From Pycnopodia helianthoides (Eukaryota > Echinodermata > Asteroidea > Forcipulatida > Asteriidae): a stretch of 64,000 bases of DNA. Below the pieces are notes generated by a model, which was given only the letters and a program-made list of their open reading frames with translations, was not told where the DNA came from and did no database searches. The position numbers were made by a program, and so were the translations under genes. This document shows, one piece after another, positions 34,762 to 47,193 of the stretch. Within the stretch, counting starts at the first letter, position 1. Every line of letters starts with the position of its first letter. Where the stretch lies: positions 10,196,376 to 10,260,375 of the forward strand of contig CM063244.1 of the NCBI GenBank assembly GCA_032158295.1. The letters are read 5' to 3'.

Positions 34762-34840
34762 GAAAAATTACCACATTTCTGCTTGATACTGGAGTGGCAT
34801 TGACAACATTGTAGTGTAGCCACTACTAATACTTATACAA

Positions 34841-37800
34841 ATGGATTCGGATATGATGTCTGACGAACCTTCGTCGAGGTCGGACACTCTCCATGAAACG
34901 GTCACGTCCCCTGATGTTCCAGTATATGCAGCTGGGGCCTCGGAAGCGATGATGACCACACCACCACCATTATCCGACTTTACCCTGCCAGATCCCTCCA
35001 GCGTCCCCCCAGTTTTTGACGGTACAGAAGGGTGTCATCGGACTGAGACGTCAGCGAGCCACCGACAAGAAGCGACCCAAGCGAGTGAGGGCGAACCCGC
35101 CGACCTCTTGAAGGGACCTGAGAGAGAGGCAAACACATTTGGGAGGTTTAAGAATTGTGACATTTGTCAAGTCGTTATGAATTCGGCGTCGCAGGCTGAA
35201 ATGCATTATGCTGGTAAGACACATCAGAAGAAGTTGAGACGTATAGCTGAGATGAAGGGTAAGATTTATGTAGAGAACAAGTCTGATCGATGCTTTTGGA
35301 AATGTGTGCCGAGGTGTGTGCCCCACCAACATTTGACTTGCTGAAGCCAAAGTCTTGAACAATTTGTTGAAGATGAGAGAGTAAGTCTGCATTTTAACAC
35401 CCTTATTGAAGAAGTTCAGCAGTTTTATTTTTACCTACCAACATTCTCTGGTGCATTTCAACATGAACGCATATATTAAAACAATGATTAAGTGTCTGAA
35501 GATTTGGGGAAAGTACCGGGTGTAAAGTGCTTAACACACACCAGAGTATAGTACGGGTAAATCATAAATAATTTTCTTTATATACCGGTGCAAATTTAAC
35601 ATCTAAGATCTGTTGTCTCATCAACCCTCCCTCCCAACCCACCCCCGCCCCCCCCATCCCCTGCAAAAGCACAGTCAACCTGAATGCTTGATACATTTTT
35701 CCGAATTGTTGTCTTGCTTTTGTTTCCTATGTTGATTCTTCTGTAAAATATCATTAATAACATGATAACAAAAATAACATTTTTGACAGTATCCCAAGCG
35801 AAAATATTATTTTCTGTTATGAGCCAGCCGATAAATATAATCAGTGACACTCTAAATTGAAACATTTTAACATTGATTATTGTCATTTACTGTGTTTTGT
35901 CTGTAAAAGCCATACTGGGTCTCAGTTTGAAACTAATTAACTACGCGTAGTTACCAATAATGACACCCATTCTGTGCTGTACCTTTATTTGAATGAAGCA
36001 CTTTGTTTCTTCAGGGGATTCCGACACGGAGGAAATCTTGTCCTCCGGCTTTAGTATCTTGCCATCTGCGAGCAGCACAGCCAAGGGTCTGGCCATGCCG
36101 CACTGTGACATCTGTGGGCTGACGTTCACCGCCATGTCCCAGGCCAAGATGCACTTGAGCGGGGCACGCCATGCCAAGAAACTCCGCCAGCAAAGCCTGA
36201 GTGCCAAGGAGGAGGTTGCCGATCCATCAGGCAAGTTTGTTGAAGCTGTGGGAGGGAGGGAGGGGGGGAAGCAGGAAGATTGGATGGGTGGGAAGGGGGA
36301 GCTGAGAAGGGGCTGACATTTGACCCGTCCAAGTATGAAACGGAAAATAGGAGCAGTGAAAACAATGATATTAATGTTATCCACTAGTTTTGAGCTTAAT
36401 GGTGCATGAACATTATTGCCCCTTTTCTGTGTCAAAACAAAAATTTACAGAATCCTGACTTAACTCTGCCTCTTTTTTTTTGCAATTCTGTTTCTTGTCT
36501 CGTTCACAGAACCCACAGGGTCAAAAGAGAAAGAAAAAGAAGCATTTGTGTGCACTTTCTGCAAAACAATCTGCACCTCTAAGTTACAACTAGAGCAGCA
36601 TTTTCAAGGTTCGACAGCTCTTCATAGAGCTTCAAGGACTGTTTCTAGTTCAACCAACCTTAGGTTGGCCCCTTTTTGGTGTATGATAACTACTGTTCAT
36701 TGGTGCTAGTGGAAGCGAGGGAACATGACAAATATGGCAGCAGCAGAGATCAAAACTCTGAGAAACATAACACTGAAGTTTTATTAATGGTATTGAAATG
36801 TATGTTGACATTTTCAAAAAAATCAGGGGTAAGAAAGTTGTTACATGAATGTGTATTGAAACCAAACATAATGGTAAACTACTTCAATTAAAGGCAGTGG
36901 ATACTTTTGGTAATCACTCAAGAAATATATTACCATAAAACTTACTCGGTCAGGAGCACCTGAGAGCTGTTGATAGTATAAAACATTGCGAGAAACGATT
37001 CCCTCTGAAGCATGTAGTTTTTGAGAAAAAAATTTGAATCCGGCAGGAAGCCTTTCTCAGGCATTTGAAAGCACAACAAGGGTGTTTCTTCTTTCATTAT
37101 TTTCTTGCAACTTTGATGACCAATTGAGCCCAAACTTTCACAGGTTTGTTATTTTATGTATATGTTGGGATACACAAAGTGGGGATACTAGTCTTTGACA
37201 ATTACCAAAAGTATATCGAGCCTTTAATGTCTCTTGACAGCCAAACCTACCTTCCAACTCAATGTCCCCTCACAATGGAATCAAACCCAACGGTTATAAA
37301 ACTGTTTCTCTCTCTCTTGATTTTTGAACCAAACCTAACAGTAACCTGCTCTGAAGTCTCCACTATGGAACCAAACCTTACGGCCGACATGAAACTGTTG
37401 ACCCTTTTCACAATGGAACCATGAAGCTGAAAAAAACCTTGTTTGTCAGTCACTTTACACTGGAACTTAACCTAACAGTAAACTGTTTTGTCAGTCACCT
37501 TACAAAGGAACTTAACCCAACAGTCAACTGTTTTGTCACTTTACAATGTAACAAAACCCAACAGTTAACTGTTTATTCACTTCACAATGTAACAAAACCC
37601 AACAGTTAACTGTTTTGTCACTTCGCAATGTAACAAAACCCAACAGTTAACTGTTTTGTCACTTTACAATGTAACCAAACCCAACAGTTAACTGTTTATT
37701 CACTTCACAATGTAACCAAACCCAACAGTTAACTGTTTTGTCACTTCACAATGTAACCAAACCCAACAGTTAACTGTTTTGTCACTTCACAATGTAACAA

Positions 37801-40800
37801 AACCCAACAGTTAACTGTTTTGTCACTTCACAATGTAACCAAACCCAACAGTTAACTGTTTTGTCACTTCACAATGTAACCAAACCCAACAGTTAACTGT
37901 TTATTCACTTCACAATGTACACCAAACCCATCAGTTAAAATGTTTTGTCACTTCACAATGTAACCAAACCCAACAGTAAACTAACAGAACTAAAAACCAA
38001 ACCTAATCGTAAACTATGTTGTTTGTCACTTCACAATGTAACAAAAACCAACAGTTAACTGTTAATCTCTGTTGAAATTTAAACCAAACCTAACAGTCTC
38101 TTCACAATACACTTTCCCGTTCTTTATTCTTGATGTTTAAAACCAAACATAACTTAATTTTGAACTGATTGTCTGTTCACAACAGAATCAAACGAAACAG
38201 TTGAAGCGACAATGTCTCTTGACATTTTTTAAACCAAACATTACCAGCAAAATATTATGTGTCTTCACAATGAACCAAACTTAACAACAAACTACTGAAC
38301 AGTAATTTTTGTTAATTTTCAGAGGGAAATATTTCTGAAGAGTCAAGCCATTTTGATGTTGATCTGTTTTTCGATCTCATCTTAACCAGGGAGTAAACAC
38401 AAGAATGTTGTAGAAGCTGCTTTTAGTGCCGAGGAAAACCGCCTCGCAGCGTCGATGTCCAACGTGAACTCTGAACCAGAATCCAACTTCACGTGTGCCC
38501 CTTGCAGCGTTTCAACCAACTCAGAGCAGCAGTATCTTCAGGTAACATTGAGGAAATAACAGAGTAGGCAACGAGGTCTTAAACGCCTGTTTTAAAACCG
38601 CGCAGGGTCGTGGTCGTGCGATCCTTTATTGTAAGGTTTTACTCTTTTATTCCTATGCAAACATCACAAAACCTTTAAAAGTGACGAACAAATCTGACTG
38701 TGTAGCCTCAGCTCATCCCTACTCTGGGTTGAATTTCTATGCATTTGTTGAGCGCTGAGTAGCTCCTCGCGCAAGTTTGAACGTGCACGCTTAGTTTTCA
38801 AACTAATATACGCAAGTTTCAAACTTGCCTGAGCCACCAACTTAATTTAGGCCGTGAAATTTGCGGGCTCCACACAGTCATCTGATAGCGCCCTCTTTTA
38901 AACACTTCTACCAGTGTTGATATCGCGGGTTTAAACATGGCCGCATGGTCTCCGCTCCACCAGTCAGAATGGATAAACTTTCCCGGGTATTTATGAATAA
39001 TGGATACTTGCATCAGGATGTGCCAGTATCCACCAAATATGATGCTCATGGTGCATTGATAACATTATTATTAACATTATTAACCCTGTCCTTGGAACAG
39101 CCCTAAAACCATCTCAACTCTGTGGGTAGAATGCAGCCTGGTTGCCATTATTTTCTCTTACACACTGAGTTGAATGGGTCTCAAAAACCATATCCACAAG
39201 CAGGTACCAGTTTACTCCTGGATGAAGAGAAGCAATCATGGTCAAAGTGACTTGCTCAAGGACAGAAGTGTTTTGTGACCATCTTGACATTAAAATGCTT
39301 TCGTTTTGAACATCTTCTGTATGGTACCCGCATTCAATTGTTCAGTATAACTTATAAGGTTTATATTTTATAAAAAGTACCAGACTGTTTGTCCTCCTCA
39401 GTATTTTATGTTTCCCTTCTTTTCTCAGCGTTATTTCAATAGACGCCCGCTATTAAGAAACCCCAGACCTGCTCAGTTCTCTTCTCTCTGTAAAACAGCT
39501 AAGCATTTTCATCAAAAAGTCTTCCCTTACCCGTGAGACAAGTTTACAAAAGTGATGAAGTACTGCCTAGATTTTTATTTTTGTTTTCTTCTTTTATTTT
39601 TATTTTTTAATTCAGCAGATTTATTTACACTGGATGTGGGTGAAAACCCCCTCATGTAACCTTGCCCAATTTTGTATTTATTTATTTAATAATCTGTTTT
39701 TGTTTTCCTGTCTTTACTTTTACCCTAACAGCACATGGGAAGCCAGAGACACAGAAACAAATTGTTGCATCGTGAAAGAGAGAGTAACCGTCACCGTCCC
39801 TATCCCCCGAAACAAGATGCTTTACAAAAGAAGGTTTGTCACACCAGTCATAAATTTATATTTCCAGCATTGAAAATAAAGCATTTTGAATACATACACC
39901 CTAATATAAACTGCTGTTGACCCAACTCACCTGACGTCACCGACACAATAATCTTAGATGAGCCATTTCATTATTGGGAAAGCTCCATTAAAGAAAGAGG
40001 CTAAAATAAAACATCCTTTTTATCTAAACAGTGGACTTAATTGGATCATGCAGAAACCAGTAGGGCTGGTGACTGCCCCAGGCAAGTTAACTGCTCATCC
40101 ATTTAGTTTAATGACCCAAGTAATTCAATGTAAATGTACCCACTGGTGAAAAGGATGGATACTTTCCAAGTTTTTGTGGCCAAACTCAGAAATTCTTTAA
40201 TGGAGCTTTCCCGTAATGTGGGAGTCAATGCCCCAATGTATTATACAGTGTAGTGCTCATTTTTGGAGACGCAGCGTGTACATGTTTACCATGTACTTTT
40301 TGCGTGCAATTTGATTCCCATAATTGCAAGTGGCAGCCGAATGTAACGCTGGTGCAAGGGGTCATTAGACTGAAGGCGAAAAAACTGCAGGTTCAATTTC
40401 CATCAGAGATGCAGGCGACATTCTTTTCGGCAGGATTTAAAAAAAAAAAGCATGGCCTGGAGGCCATGTCCTCTGTTGCCCTGCTCTCTTGCCCTGGTCT
40501 TGGCCTCTGTTGCCCTGGTCTTTTCCTCTCTTGCCCTGGTCTTGGCCTCTGTTGCCCTGGTCTTTTCCTCTCTTGCCCTGGTCTTGGCCTCTCTTGCCCT
40601 GGTCTTTTCCTCTGTTGCCCTGGTCTTGGCCTCTCTTGCCCTGGTCTTTTCCTCTCTTGCCCTGGTCTTGGCCTCTCTTGCCCTGGTCTTTTCCTCTCTT
40701 GCCCTGGTCTTGGCCTCTCTTGCCCTGGTCTTTTCCTCTCTTGCCCTGGTCTTGGCCTCTCTTGCCCTGGTCTTTTCCTCTCTTGCCCTGGTCTTGGCCT

Positions 40801-42197
40801 CTCTTGCCCTGGTCTTGGCCTCTCTTGCCCTGGTCTTGGCCTCTCTTGCCCTGGTCTTTTCCTCTCTTGCCCTGGTCTTGGCCTCTGTTGCCCTGGTCTT
40901 TTCCTCTCTTGCCCTCGTCTTGGCCTCTCTTGCCCTCAAAGGTTTCCGTAGACTGTAAGATTTCTAATCTTTGCAAAATGAAAATGACCTTGCGCTCGTC
41001 ATCATTAAATTTATTCCTTCAAAAGCTATTTTTATCTTCAATGCAAGCATGACATCATCCACCCTTTACAGTCATGAACTTCTTTCTACTCGATGTGATT
41101 TTCAATTCCCCCCCCCCTCCCTGCCCCGAAATATACCATAAACCAAAATTGATACTAATTATCCAGAAAAGTCTGTGGAAGCCTGTACAATATGTACATA
41201 TGTAGGTCAGCCCTTGTACACGATTACCTTTTCCTGCTTGTTTTTCTCCCAAGGGCCAAATACTATGTCTGGCTAATAAGAGTTAAAACGTAGTTACTGA
41301 AACTAAAATTGATTTTATTAAGTTTATACCAGTGCCAATCTTCCAGAGAAATTGGGTTTTTTTTCCCCGAAGGGTCAAAGATCATGTCCGGCTAATTTTT
41401 ATTCATGAAATATAAAAACAAAGGAAAGGTAGTTGTCGATATGAAAATTTGATATTTAAATGTTTTATACCAGTGCTAATTTTTCTGAGAAATATGTCCG
41501 CTCATATCTACTGGCCGGGATTTGCGAAGGTGTACTCACACACTGTGACTTGGAAAGTTCACCAATCAAAACTTGAAAACTTGGGAGCCTTAAAGTGTGA
41601 TCAATGAAACGTAATCGATAAATTAAACAGTAATACCTGAATAACCATGCATTGATTGTTTATCTTTAGTTGGCCAGCAGCATCGTCGACTTCAAACAAA
41701 ATGAGAAGAGCGGCAACACTTCCAAGGCGTCATGGGGAAAGAACACAAGGACCAAGAAGGTCCCTTACGGAGCACGCTACAACAATTCACGTAGCCAGGC
41801 CGGAAGCTTCACAGGATCACGTACATTTCACCAAGATGATTTATCTCCTATGGGGCCAAGCCGTAACAACCCACCATATCAACAAACAAGATGCTTTGTT
41901 GGGTCAGGCCGTGGCAACTCACTAAACCAACAATGCAGGGTACCTAACCAAGATCAATCCGACGATGGCATCTACATCCCCAATGATCCAAATCTTTTGT
42001 CGTCTGTGATGTTTCCAAATCAAGATGGATCATTCGGAAGGTCGGACATGGCCAACTCTGCCGTCGGAGACAACGGGGTTCGCAATGACGCCAGCAACTT
42101 TGATGACAGTTGGGTTTACTCGTCGGCCAATCACCTGAAGCTAGGATTCGGTAGGGGCAGTGGTTGGAATGGCAACCGGAGAAAAGACTCGTGGTGA
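34841..42197 (+). CDS. Four-finger C2H2 protein of the dsRNA-binding (ZNF346/ZNF385/ZMAT-like) type
   Basis: Exons: 34841-35258, 36015-36230, 36510-36608, 38390-38541, 39732-39833 and 41670-42197 (TGA), giving about 504 residues with phases agreeing at every junction. Four fingers share C-x2-C-x12-H-x5-H spacing: C106/C109/H122/H128 (CDICQVVMNSASQAEMHYAG), C170/C173/H186/H192 (CDICGLTFTAMSQAKMH), C226/C229/H242/H248 (split by an intron) and C280/C283/H296/H302 (split by an intron). This long His-His spacing is the U1C/matrin/JAZ style that binds dsRNA. The N-terminus is acidic and Ser/Pro-rich. The C-terminal exon is Asn/Gly/Arg-rich (GRGSGWNGNRRKDSW end) and low complexity. Exon 2 uses a GC donor (CAG|GCAAGT). 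The start is the first Met after an in-frame stop in a likely 5' UTR exon. I cannot choose the exact orthologue. Confidence 0.88.
36888..37227. mobile_element. TTAA-flanked MITE, copy 4
   Basis: TTAA at 36888-36891 and 37224-37227. Termini are AAAGGCAGTGGATACTTTTGG and ACCAAAAGTATATCGAGCCTTT. It shares TATAAAACATTGCGAGAAAC and CCAATTGAGCCCAAACTTTC with copy 1. It lies in intron 3 of the zinc-finger gene. Confidence 0.85.
37430..38060. repeat. 41-bp minisatellite in intron 3 of the zinc-finger gene
   Basis: About 15 units of CACTTCACAATGTAACCAAA + CCCAACAGTTAACTGTTTTGT. The unit contains the palindrome CAGTTAACTG. The flanks (37240-37430 and 38060-38330) carry decaying versions (AACCAAACCTAACAGTAA), so the array grew within an older, longer repeat tract. 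Confidence 0.92.
38542..39731. other. Zinc-finger gene intron 4
   Basis: Noncoding. A short segment (38560-38640: TTTTAAAACCGCGCAGGGTC, GTGCGATCC) resembles the palindromic repeat at about 49310-49440 (TTTTAAAACCTTGCAGGGCC). The rest is AT-rich and unassigned. Confidence 0.5.
40480..40945. repeat. 21-bp minisatellite (42-bp dimer), intron 5 of the zinc-finger gene
   Basis: About 22 units of CCTCTCTTGCCCTGGTCTTGG alternate with CCTCTCTTGCCCTGGTCTTTT, giving a 42-bp higher-order unit. Near the right end three GG-type units occur in a row. The period is a multiple of three and the unit lacks stops in most frames, so long repetitive frames are open on both strands (for example SCPGLGL and KTRAREA repeats). 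None has a start context or splice structure that would make it a gene. Confidence 0.95.
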
Positions 42198-43333
42198 TAG
42201 CCAATCTGTAACCAATCCTTTAAACTGCCCCTTTTCCATTACTGTAAATACTGTTTATCCTGTTACCTCAATTATGTCATATTCCCTAGTACATCAAACA
42301 TGAATGAGTATCTTTGAACATATGAGTAAGGTCAGTGCTGTGGTTGGAGTTCTGTCTTCTGAGTCCAAGTTGGAGTCCTACCCACTGAGTCCAAGTTCGA
42401 GTCCTACCACTGAGTCCAAGTTCGAGTCCTACCCACTGAGTCCAAGTTCAGTTCTACCCACTGAGTCAAGTTCAGTCCTACCCACTGAGTCCAAGTTCGA
42501 GTCCTACCCACTGAGTCCAAGTTCGAGTCCTACCCACTGAGTCAAGTTCGAGTCCTACCCACTGAGTCCAAGTTCGAGTCCTACCCACTGAGTCCAAGTT
42601 CGAGTCCTACCCACTGAGTCCAAGTTCGAGTCCTACCCACTGAGTCCAAGTTCGAGTCCTACCCACTGAGTCCAAGTTCGAGTCCTACCCACTGAGTCCA
42701 AGTTCGAGTCCTACCCACTGAGTCCAAGTTCGAGTCCTACCCACTGAGTCCAAGTTCGAGTTCCTACCCACTGAGTCCAAGTTCGAGTCCTACCCACTGA
42801 GTCCAAGTTCGAGTTCCTACCCACTGAGTCCAAGTTCGAGTCCTACCCACTGAGTCCAAGTTCGAGTCCTACCCACTGAGTCCAAGTTCGAGTCCTACCC
42901 ACTGAGTCCAAGTTCGAGTCCTACCCACTGAGTCCAAGTTCGAGTCCTACCCACTGAGTCCAGTCGAGTCCAATCCCACTGTATCCAAGTTAGTCCTACC
43001 CACTGAGTCCAAGTTCGAGTGTCCTACCCACTGAGTCCAAGTTCGAGTCCTACCCCTGAGTCCAAGTTCGAGTCCTACCCACTGAGTCCAAGTTCGAGTT
43101 TTACCCACTGAGTTCGAAGTTCGAGTCCTACCCACTGATCCAAGTTCGAGTCCTACCGACTGAGTCTGAGTCCCCTTCAGTCCGAGTTCGAGTCCCCTTC
43201 GGTCCGAGTTCGAGTCTGAGTCCAAGTCCCTCATGTCTATGGAAGTTAGTCCTGTTACGCTTCATCCGGCTCCAAAGCTGGTATACGTGTAAATTTACAA
43301 ACAATACACATTTCATCATTCGAGAACAATAAA
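42198..43333 (+). other. Probable 3' UTR of the zinc-finger gene, containing a minisatellite
   Basis: From the stop codon to a polyadenylation signal AATAAA at 43328-43333 no intron or other gene is evident. The 26-bp minisatellite at 42355-43215 fills most of it. If this signal is used, the repeat is part of the mRNA. Confidence 0.5.
42355..43215. repeat. 26-bp minisatellite, about 33 copies
   Basis: The unit is GAGTCCAAGTTCGAGTCCTA + CCCACT. Each unit contains GAGTCC twice, suggesting an older 12-14-bp half unit. Central copies are almost identical; the edges (42360-42540, 42960-43215) are degraded, with single-base insertions and deletions. Confidence 0.95.
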
Positions 43334-46300
43334 ATTTTAGTTCTGAGGAAACTAGCTCACTCCTATGGGCTTCTGGTAACCAGCGGAGCCATTTTCTGTA
43401 AAGTAGGCATGGCTTACAGTGGAATTATGTCAAACACCTACAACAGGGTTTCGATAGTTTGTAACTGTCGATCCTCCCACTGACACATGTATGGAACATT
43501 TCTGCAAGCAATCTCGGCCATTTCCAGCCATTTCTGTCAGACTAGGCACTAGATTTGCTCAATTTTTATCATGTAAAAAAGTCAAAACATATCTTAGAGA
43601 CACAGGATTGACCTCCATTTTGTAATGAATCAATTTACACTTAAAGTATCATGCAGGGATAAAAAAAAAAAGGGGGAGAAAAAACAAGCACAAACTTACA
43701 AAAAACTGACCAACTTGTTCAAAATCTGAATGTGTCAGCGTGTCATTGTGCTGTTTGTCTGTCATGGACTATATAATGACCAATCATGGTGGTCTAAGCC
43801 CTGGAGGTAGAAGGCAAGGGCCATGCTCAAAACCCTTGCCGCACCCAACGAGTACAAAAGAGTACAAACCGATTTGCCTAGCCACCGTGGTTTATTAGCG
43901 AGCTGCCAAGTATGACCACTTTGCTTATGATTCGAAATGTTTGTGAAGGTTTAACTAATACAAGCTTGTACAAAAGTAACAGTTTTGTAAATAGTTCATT
44001 TCCGAAAACATTAGGCACACAGCTTTTTCTCTCGATCAGCTGGTTTTCTCTTTTGTCTTAATATTAGTGCCATAAAAAAACTAAACTGGATAACGCTGTG
44101 CAAAGTTTAGTGTGCTGTATTCTGCAATTACAATGTTGCATGTCTGTATGTGTGAATTTTTTCTTAACAGTCTTGCAGACTCCCGACTTCTTTTTAAAAG
44201 ATTTTTTTATTTTGTTTTAAGTAAACTGAATATTTTTAATTGACTGCAATATTTTTTTAATTTAAAACTCAAACATGATATAGAATTTTAGTGGGATGTG
44301 GTATTAGTCAAAGGAATTTTTTTGTTTTTTTACACTTCTTTTTCTTATCTTCAAACTTACATGTAACAGTGTTGCCATGATTCAGTTCAAATATACACAG
44401 GGCCAAATGAGCCATTAGTTTACAAGTTTGATTGCAATGATGTCCAGTACAATGCTTTGCTGGGTCACCACTGAATGCTCAATTTGAATTCCTCAGAGCT
44501 CAGAGTGAATCCAGTGTTGCTATGGTCGGGGGCAAGCCATTGCTTGTTCTTACCTTCAGATAAGCAAAGACTAGTTCTCTTGCGCCACATATTTCATCGA
44601 AATTGTATATGGGTGTAACTATACAAATACTTGCTCCTAATCATGGATTAGAAAGTTCTTTTTTGACAAACATGTAACATACAAGATCAAATTTTTTAAA
44701 GATTTATTAAACCAAACATTCACACATTTGGGCAAGTTTCCGTCCCGTCAATTTTTCTGTCCTATCACATGACCATTTGTTTTTAATTAAGTGTTTTTGT
44801 TTTTTACAGAAAGGATAAAACTGTAATGTCTGTACGTAGTAACATTCTGGGCAGTAGTTTGGCATTAAATTTGATGATCAGTATTATACACAAAGTACAA
44901 AAGTTTCATTATTGCTTCATTCCGTCCCGTCGCTTTTTTTTTTTTTATTGTCATGGCAACATCTTTATGCTAGAGCTATATTTTTGTTGCCAATAATTGA
45001 GCACAACTAACATGTAAATATAAACAACTAATAATAATTAAAAAAATTGCAACTGAATGTGCTTCATTTTCCGTCCTGTTGCATAGGGGTAGTTTCGGGA
45101 TCTGACCCTTCAGATTGAGGATTCACTTGTGTTCAAGAAAGTCTGTGTACCAGACATCCCCCAAATCTAACTTGCTACAGTGTTGTATTTCATTAAACTG
45201 GAGATCACAAATAGTTGCTGAGCACAGACAAGTCTGGCTTAGCGGATACAGGTTACCAGACAAGTTACCAGGTTACCTGTCGGAATGCTATGTTACGGCT
45301 GCCCCGCTCAATTTTTAAGTGTTGTTGCTTAACAGCTTTATGACATTGGACCCAACGGGGTGGGATCAGGAGTGATCTTGTGTTGGTACTCACGCAAGCG
45401 CGAAGTATGCAGGGCTTATATAATTTGTATACTGCTAAAAACTGTGATACGACAATGTAATTGTTAGTAAGTTTTGCAATCAGAAAAAACCCTGAGCAGT
45501 CCTGATTAAAGATCATTTTCATAAAGGACCAGGACCCAATTTCATGAAGCTGTTTAAAAGGTAGGGTCATCGTTTAGTGTTTGTCAACATAATGCTGGTT
45601 TCTAAGCAAAATTATCAAGAACGATGCAATAAAAGTCACCTGTGAAAGCATTAGTTGAATAAAGTATCTACTTGTTGTGAAAACTGCATAAAATTGTCAT
45701 GGTACTTTCATCGAGAACGTTGAATCAATCCATATTTGGCGGTTACCAACCGCATCTCTGGCTGTATTGAGGGCACCATTCAAACAAACACTACACAATT
45801 TTGTTAAATATGCCTACAGTGATCTTTTGAGATTGAAATTTTTCGACTTAGTTTGATTGAATTCTTATCAACGGGGGCAACAGACGAAACAATTTTGCAG
45901 GATGCTTAATATTTACTCCGCGTTAGTAAAGCAAATAGCAAGACAAGTTCTCTAAAGAATAAAATCTACACAGCAAAGTAGATATTTTTTTCACATGGTG
46001 TTACCGCAAACCGAATATATACCTCGAACCATGCAATGCCTCAAAAACCATATGCTTAATATCATTTCCATCTTTATAGTAAGTAGGCTTATTTTTCCTT
46101 GGTTTGTTTTACAAAGGGAGGTGGTGGGCGGGATAAGTACAACATGTGGGTTTAAAGTGGAATAAAATAATGCTAAATTTTAAAAGCTTTTGCGGCGACA
46201 GCATGGAGAAAGAAAAGTAAAAGACTATTTCCTCCAAAAGCAAGGTAAGTTTGTCAACAGAGGGCGCCACCAGAAAGTTTGTGAAAAAATGGATGCCGTA

Positions 46301-46850
46301 CATACGTGAATGTGGCACACTGGTCACTGCCCAATCTACTGCCCACTCTACTGCCGTTGTTGTGTCTTGTTATTGTCAATGTTAATAATGTGCCTACTCA
46401 TGTTGCCCTTTAAGTGATTATAATGTTACATTTGAGTGACTAATACGACTCAACAGCTGCTCAACAGGTAAGCCTGTTTTGGGCTTTGGGGTTGTCGACT
46501 TTGTGAAAAGTTATAAAAGTAAAAAGATGTCATGATGATTGATACTCTTCCGTCCCCCCCCCCTCCCCCCCCCCCCACGTTCGCACGGGCGGTGTGGGTT
46601 CACACTTGGCTACACTTGTTTAGTAGTGGGGCTAACTTTGTCATAAAGTTAATCGTTACTGTCAAATTTAAACCCTTTCTTGGGCCACCATGGCATGGCA
46701 TATAACGTCTATTTAGGGAGGGCGTTGGCCCCCTGTTTTACTACACATTTAATGGTAAATTAAAATAGTATTAAATAGTATACAAATATGAAATAATGAA
46801 TGTTTATCATATATGAGTGCAATGCCAATGGTGCGAATATTTTCATGAGT

Positions 46851-46912
46851 TGAAAGATGGAATGTTCCATTCAACGAGGCGGAGCCGAGTTGAATGGAAC
46901 ATTCCATCTTTG
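46851..46912. repeat. Perfect hairpin, ~24-bp stem
   Basis: AAAGATGGAATGTTCCATTC + AAC, then the spacer GAGGCGGAGCCGA, then the exact reverse complement. The stem itself contains the smaller palindrome GGAATGTTCC / GGAACATTCC. It resembles the terminus pair of a small palindromic transposon with almost nothing between. Confidence 0.85.
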
Positions 46913-47193
46913 ATTGAATGCCAGAACGAAATTAAATATATTTTATCCAGGACAAATTGGCACGTCATGTTTCAAACGCTTAATGTTATCGTGCAAATCT
47001 AAGCACTTACAAGTGACATATCATGAAAGATTCATTTTGGCAGAAAGAAACAAATTTGGTAGGCATAGGATGAAAAAGAAATTATCCATCCTGCCGCTGG
47101 GGGAAGAGACACCACGCACACTTGTGGCAAATTTTAAAGCAGGCACTCAGACATGGTGACTGCATTACACTTACAGCGATGTAGCCCCAGAGT

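Noticed and set aside
40253..41052. Several 170-230-residue repetitive ORFs on both strands
   Set aside because: They arise from a 21-bp tandem repeat whose period keeps all frames open; they sit inside an intron.
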